From the NCBI GenBank assembly GCA_902594235.1, contig CACJLJ010000001.1, forward strand, positions 186,001 through 250,000: DNA of 64,000 nucleotides, written 5' to 3'. The notes under the pieces were generated by a model, which saw only the letters and a list, made by a program, of their open reading frames with translations, was not told the origin of the DNA and made no database searches. Every line of letters starts with the position of its first letter. Position 1 is the first letter of the stretch. Below, in pieces: positions 61,073 to 64,000 of the stretch. Position numbers and translations under genes: made by a program. This stretch comes from an uncultured Pelagibacteraceae bacterium. Its GTDB lineage: Bacteria > Pseudomonadota > Alphaproteobacteria > Pelagibacterales > Pelagibacteraceae.

Positions 61073-62350
61073 CTAAATTTTTATTCTTGGCAACGAATAG
61101 AAATCAGCAGTATCTATTTTAGAAGAATATTGTCTTCGCATATTCCATCTTTTATGAACTCCAGCACTTGCAAGACTTAAAGTTGATCTGCCATATCTAT
61201 AATTAGTATTATCAATTGATCGCATTAAACTTTTTATTTTTTCATCTTTTTCAGATGAAAATAAATTTTTTTTTCCATCGTCATTACGTAATCCTGTGAG
61301 CATCACACCTGCTTTTTGATAACGATAACCATTTTTAAATATACTTTCTAGAATTGAAACTGCAGTTTTAACTGTTTCAATACTATTGTTTGTTGCAATT
61401 GGAAAGTCGATTGTTTTTGCATTTGAATAATAACCGTAATCTCTTTGAAAAGGACTAGTTCTAACAAATACCGTAATTGCTTTTGCAACTAAAGACTCTG
61501 ATCTAATTTTTTCAGATGCATTTAAACAATAGTTTGCAACTGCTTCTTTTAGTTCTTGAAACTTTTCAATTCTTTTACCGAAAGATCTTGAAACAACACA
61601 ACTTTTTCTTTTTGTTTGTGTGGTTTCTAAATTGATACAAGGAATGCCTCTAAGTTCCATTGCAGTTCTAGAACTTAAAACGTTAGAACACTTTTTGATC
61701 CATGTATTGGATTTATTTTTAAGTTGTTTTGCATTATAAATTCCATTTTTCTGATAAAATTTTGTAAGCTGCCTACCAACACCCCATATATCATTGATTT
61801 CAACTTTTTCTAAAATTGGATCTAAATTTTCTATGCCAATTAAGCTAACAACACCTGATTGTTTTTTCTTTGCAATATGATTTGCTACTTTGCTTAAAGT
61901 TTTAGTTCTAGCGATACCAATACTAGTTGGGATTCCAGTCCATTGTAGAACTGTTTCTCTAATTTCTCTTCCAACTTTTTCAACTTCAGAGTCTGGAAAA
62001 TTAGATAAATCTATAAATGCTTCATCAATTGAATACACTTCTATTGCTTCATTAAATCTTTTAAGAGTTCTCATTACTCTTCTAGATAGATCTCCATACA
62101 AAGAATAATTTGATGAAAAAACTTCTACTTTATTTTTAACAATAATATCTTTTGCTTTAAAATAGGGTTCACCCATTTTGATTCCCAATGCTTTAGCTTC
62201 ATTGGATCTTGAAATTATACAGCCATCATTGTTTGATAAAACTACAACCGGTTTTCTTCTTATTCTTGGATTAAATAATCTTTCACAAGAAACATAAAAA
62301 GAATTACAATCAACTAAAGCTAATTTTTTAGTACGTTGAATGGATGACAT
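61073..62350 (-). CDS. umuC: Error-prone DNA polymerase V subunit UmuC
   Basis: A Y-family polymerase for translesion synthesis, activated by cleaved UmuD. The 425-residue protein has the catalytic LALVDCNSFYVSCERLF (residues about 11-27), PVVVLSNNDGCIISRSNEAK, GEPYFKAKD and EVYSIDEAFIDLS (about 104-116) with the metal-binding acids, followed by the thumb with IWGVGRQLTK and the little-finger domain. The C-terminus (SLASAGVHKRWNMRR) has the usual UmuC tail. Its start lies 23 bases inside the end of umuD, so the two are coupled. Confidence 0.96.
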   Translation of the reverse strand: MSSIQRTKKLALVDCNSFYVSCERLFNPRIRRKPVVVLSNNDGCIISRSNEAKALGIKMGEPYFKAKDIIVKNKVEVFSSNYSLYGDLSRRVMRTLKRFNEAIEVYSIDEAFIDLSNFPDSEVEKVGREIRETVLQWTGIPTSIGIARTKTLSKVANHIAKKKQSGVVSLIGIENLDPILEKVEINDIWGVGRQLTKFYQKNGIYNAKQLKNKSNTWIKKCSNVLSSRTAMELRGIPCINLETTQTKRKSCVVSRSFGKRIEKFQELKEAVANYCLNASEKIRSESLVAKAITVFVRTSPFQRDYGYYSNAKTIDFPIATNNSIETVKTAVSILESIFKNGYRYQKAGVMLTGLRNDDGKKNLFSSEKDEKIKSLMRSIDNTNYRYGRSTLSLASAGVHKRWNMRRQYSSKIDTADFYSLPRIKI

Positions 62351-62723
62351 AAGTCACAACCCCCCAAATAAAAACATCTTCTTCTTCGTTAATTAAAATT
62401 CTATTTGAAAAATTTTTAGATCCAGATGTTAGAAATTTTTTATCTCTTTCTTGAACTAAAGTTTTAACTACAAGTTCATCATGAACATTTGCAATAACTG
62501 TTGAAAAGTTTTTTGGCTTTAAACTTTTATCGACAACTAATAAATCTCCATCATTAATTCCAACATCGACCATCGATTTTCCTTGAACTCTGATAATAAA
62601 AGTAGCTGGAACATTTTTGATTAAATGCATGTTCAGATCAATGTCTTCTTCGATATAATCAGTGGCAGGTGATGGAAAACCAGCGCCAGCTTTATGTAGA
62701 TAATAAGGGACAGTTAGTTTCAT
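62328..62723 (-). CDS. umuD: UmuD, self-cleaving subunit of DNA polymerase V
   Basis: The S24-type protein that RecA-ssDNA triggers to cut itself. The frame opens at 62753, but the -10 of a good promoter (62742-62747) lies downstream of that ATG, so I take ATG at 62723, giving 131 residues beginning KLTVPYYLHKAGAGFPSPA. Cleavage is expected in AGAGFPSPA near residue 13; the catalytic Ser is in VQGKSMVDVGINDGD (about residue 50) and the Lys in DELVVKTL (about 87). It is the first gene of umuDC and lies downstream of the shared 22-bp motif. Confidence 0.95.
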   Translation of the reverse strand: MKLTVPYYLHKAGAGFPSPATDYIEEDIDLNMHLIKNVPATFIIRVQGKSMVDVGINDGDLLVVDKSLKPKNFSTVIANVHDELVVKTLVQERDKKFLTSGSKNFSNRILINEEEDVFIWGVVTYVIHSTY

Positions 62724-62741
62724 GTTCTTGTTTTGTTCTAA

Positions 62742-62770
62742 TTTATAGCGCATTTATACAATGCATGCAA
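62742..62770 (-). promoter_or_regulatory. umuDC promoter
   Basis: On the minus strand TTGCAT (complement of 62765-62770), a 17-base spacer and TATAAA (complement of 62742-62747) form a good sigma-70 promoter, 18 bases before the preferred umuD start. The shared 22-bp motif lies 33 bp upstream of its -35. Confidence 0.6.
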
Positions 62771-62802
62771 GAGGTTGTATTTTGAGTCCGTAATTGAATC
62801 AA

Positions 62803-62824
62803 AAGTGAATCAAAACGTGAACAT
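62803..62824 (-). promoter_or_regulatory. 22-bp motif shared with the mraZ upstream region
   Basis: Read on the minus strand toward umuD, these 22 bases equal 18999-19020 read toward mraZ. Around it the plus strand has three GAAT/GAAC units (62795, 62806 and 62818) spaced 11 and 12 bases: TTGAATCAAAA, GTGAATCAAAA, CGTGAAC. The spacing is about one helix turn. SOS control by a LexA-type repressor is the best guess. Confidence 0.6.
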
Positions 62825-62845
62825 CAAAACTACATTTTGTATGCT

Positions 62846-62854
62846 TGTGGATAA
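62846..62854 (-). promoter_or_regulatory. Consensus DnaA box
   Basis: The minus strand reads TTATCCACA, a perfect consensus DnaA 9-mer, in the intergenic region between umuD and the GFA-like gene. It is single, so no origin is suggested; regulation by DnaA is only a possibility. Confidence 0.35.
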
Positions 62855-62883
62855 CTTCAACCAAGGATAGTTTAAAATATCAA

Positions 62884-63246
62884 ATGAAAAAACTAATTTG
62901 TCATTGTGGAGCTGTAGAAGCAGAAATTAATTTAGATGGAGATTTAGCTAAAGTAATAAAATGTAATTGTTCTATTTGTAAAAGAAAAGGTGCAATTATG
63001 TCGATGGTAAAAAATGAAGATTTTAAAATTGTTAAAGGAGAAGAAAAATTAAAACTTTATCAATTTCATTCAAAAGTAGCGAAACATTACTTTTGTTCTG
63101 ACTGTGGGATTTACACACATCACAATCCAAGGATTAATCCAGCAATGACAGGATTTAATGTTGGATGTATTGATGAAATAAATACTTTCGATATGAAAGA
63201 AGTTCCAGTAAATGATGGTCAAAATCATCCATTAGATAAAAAATAA
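62884..63246 (+). CDS. GFA/CENP-V family zinc protein
   Basis: A 120-residue protein with the zinc-binding pattern of the GFA (glutathione-dependent formaldehyde-activating enzyme-like) family: LICHCGAVEAEI (residues 3-14), KCNCSICKRKGAI (about 27-39) and HYFCSDCGIYTHHNPR (about 68-83). The frame opens at 62845 (MWITST), but ATG at 62884 puts CHCG in its usual place near the N-terminus. The family has few characterised members; a role with glutathione adducts of aldehydes is inferred only. It is divergent from umuDC. Confidence 0.88.
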   Translation: MKKLICHCGAVEAEINLDGDLAKVIKCNCSICKRKGAIMSMVKNEDFKIVKGEEKLKLYQFHSKVAKHYFCSDCGIYTHHNPRINPAMTGFNVGCIDEINTFDMKEVPVNDGQNHPLDKK

Positions 63247-63251
63247 TTTTC

Positions 63252-64000
63252 ATGCAACAATTCAGCTTATGCTTTGGTAAGGTAAAAAAAGATTGTTTAA
63301 AGTTTATTAAATCTCAAGAAACAAAAGCAGATAAATTTAAAAATAAAGAAAGAATGATAAAGTCTTTCTTAATTCCATTATGTTTTTGGATTAGTAAAAA
63401 AGCTGATAAAAAAAGACCTTATTTTGTAGGTTTAGCTGGAGGTCAAGGAACTGGCAAAACGACAATAAGTTCTTTAATAATGATTATTTTAACTAAATAC
63501 TTTAAATTAAATGTTTTTAGGATTTCAATAGATGACTTTTATAAAACAAGAAAAGAACGAATAAATTTATCAAGAAAAGTTCATCCTATGCTTTTAACAA
63601 GGGGGGTTCCAGGAACACATGACATTAATATGATGTTGAATTTTTTTAGAAAGTCAAAAAGTAAAAATTTCAAAAGATTAAAATTACCGACATTTAATAA
63701 AGCTATTGATGACAGGTTTAACAAAAAGAAATGGTATGACTTAAAGAAAAGACCAGATGTAATTATTTTTGAAGGGTGGTGTGTTGGTGCAAAATCAGAA
63801 AAAAATAATACTTTAAAGAAAACAATTAATTCATTGGAAAAAGCAAAAGATCAAAAACAGATTTGGAGAAAATATGTTAACAACCAATTAAAATCAAAAT
63901 ATAAAGATTTATATTCACAATTAAATTGTTTGGTTTATTTAAAAGCAAAAAATTTTAGCTTGTTACAAAAATGGAGATTAAAACAAGAACGAAAACTTTG
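63252..64000 (+). CDS. D-glycerate 3-kinase-like protein (partial at right edge)
   Basis: ATG at 63252, 5 bases after the preceding stop; the frame stays open for 249 codons to the window end. It has a P-loop, FVGLAGGQGTGKTTISSLI (residues about 58-76), RISIDDFYKTRKER (about 89), TRGVPGTHDINMM (about 117), LPTFNKAIDDR (about 143) and VIIFEGWCVGAK (about 168). This set (GxxGxGKTT, DDFY, RGxPGTHD, FEGWC) is that of plant/bacterial-type glycerate 3-kinases, which give 3-phosphoglycerate in the glycolate/serine route. The C-terminus is beyond the window. Confidence 0.88.
   Translation, partial: MQQFSLCFGKVKKDCLKFIKSQETKADKFKNKERMIKSFLIPLCFWISKKADKKRPYFVGLAGGQGTGKTTISSLIMIILTKYFKLNVFRISIDDFYKTRKERINLSRKVHPMLLTRGVPGTHDINMMLNFFRKSKSKNFKRLKLPTFNKAIDDRFNKKKWYDLKKRPDVIIFEGWCVGAKSEKNNTLKKTINSLEKAKDQKQIWRKYVNNQLKSKYKDLYSQLNCLVYLKAKNFSLLQKWRLKQERKL

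Noticed and set aside
62724-62753. Upstream ATG for umuD at 62753.
   Set aside because: The best promoter has its -10 at 62742-62747, so the transcript would start after this ATG; the ATG at 62723 also gives the usual UmuD N-terminus.
1-64000. CRISPR arrays, insertion sequences, rRNA genes and a replication origin.
   Set aside because: No regularly spaced repeat array, no transposase-like frame with terminal repeats, no rRNA sequence and no DnaA-box cluster were seen while reading through the window.

Overview
This window looks like a genome segment from a streamlined, AT-rich marine alphaproteobacterium of the SAR11 clade (Pelagibacterales, 'Candidatus Pelagibacter'-like). The reasons are the very low GC content, the short or overlapping intergenic spaces, the alphaproteobacterial gene order (yqeY-dnaG-rpoD; a division and cell-wall cluster running through lpxC, bamD and ligA), and a proteorhodopsin gene followed by ferredoxin and ferredoxin reductase. 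The assignment is from gene content and order only; no database search was possible.

Layout. 1-420: the end of a probable 2OG-Fe(II) oxygenase and a 58-residue membrane protein. 502-4903 (minus): carA-carB. 5033-9164: yqeY-dnaG-rpoD, then a tRNA-Val with unusual D and T loops. 9298-12068: an accessory patch with two glycosyltransferases and a methyltransferase. 12142-16396: a small restriction-modification island (two C5-cytosine methyltransferases, a phospholipase-D-type restriction enzyme, a 112-residue unknown and a 57-residue ORF). It lies between a 5' half-tRNA and the complete CAT-anticodon tRNA and carries matching direct repeats near both ends. 16405-17805 (minus): mlaA-mlaC. 17852-18971: an N-acetylmuramoyl-alanine amidase and the RNase P RNA. 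18999-37025: the division and cell-wall cluster mraZ-ftsZ-rsmH-ftsL-ftsI-murEF-mraY-murD-ftsW-murG-murC-murB-ddl-ftsQ-(mini-ftsA)-lpxC, followed by bamD and ligA to 39916. 39908-43635 (minus): aminopeptidase P and a UvrD helicase. 43670-49208: an AsmA-like protein, fumC, a MazG-like protein, ygfZ and a dihydroorotase. 49201-51427 (minus): propionyl-CoA synthetase and an SMR transporter. 51643-54455: blue-type proteorhodopsin, [2Fe-2S] ferredoxin, ferredoxin reductase and a glutathione-transferase-like protein. 54456-55205 (minus): dksA and two very small membrane ORFs. 55284-61065: a GT39-type and a GT2-type glycosyltransferase, PEP carboxylase and a secreted lyase-like protein. 61073-62723 (minus): umuDC. 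62884-64000: a GFA/CENP-V-like protein and the start of a glycerate-kinase-like gene.

The points most worth following up are: (1) a gene in the ftsA position that keeps FtsA-like N-terminal/1C regions and an amphipathic tail but lacks the ATPase half, together with relocation of ftsZ to directly behind mraZ; (2) a 22-bp sequence shared exactly, and in the same orientation, between the upstream regions of mraZ-ftsZ and umuDC, suggesting a joint damage/division control site; (3) the tRNA-associated restriction-modification island, whose duplicated tRNA part is the 5' half rather than the usual 3' end; (4) the tRNA-Val that has lost both the G18G19-type D loop and the TTC T loop; (5) two adjacent palindromes in the proteorhodopsin leader; and (6) the ATGA-coupled mini membrane proteins behind dksA.
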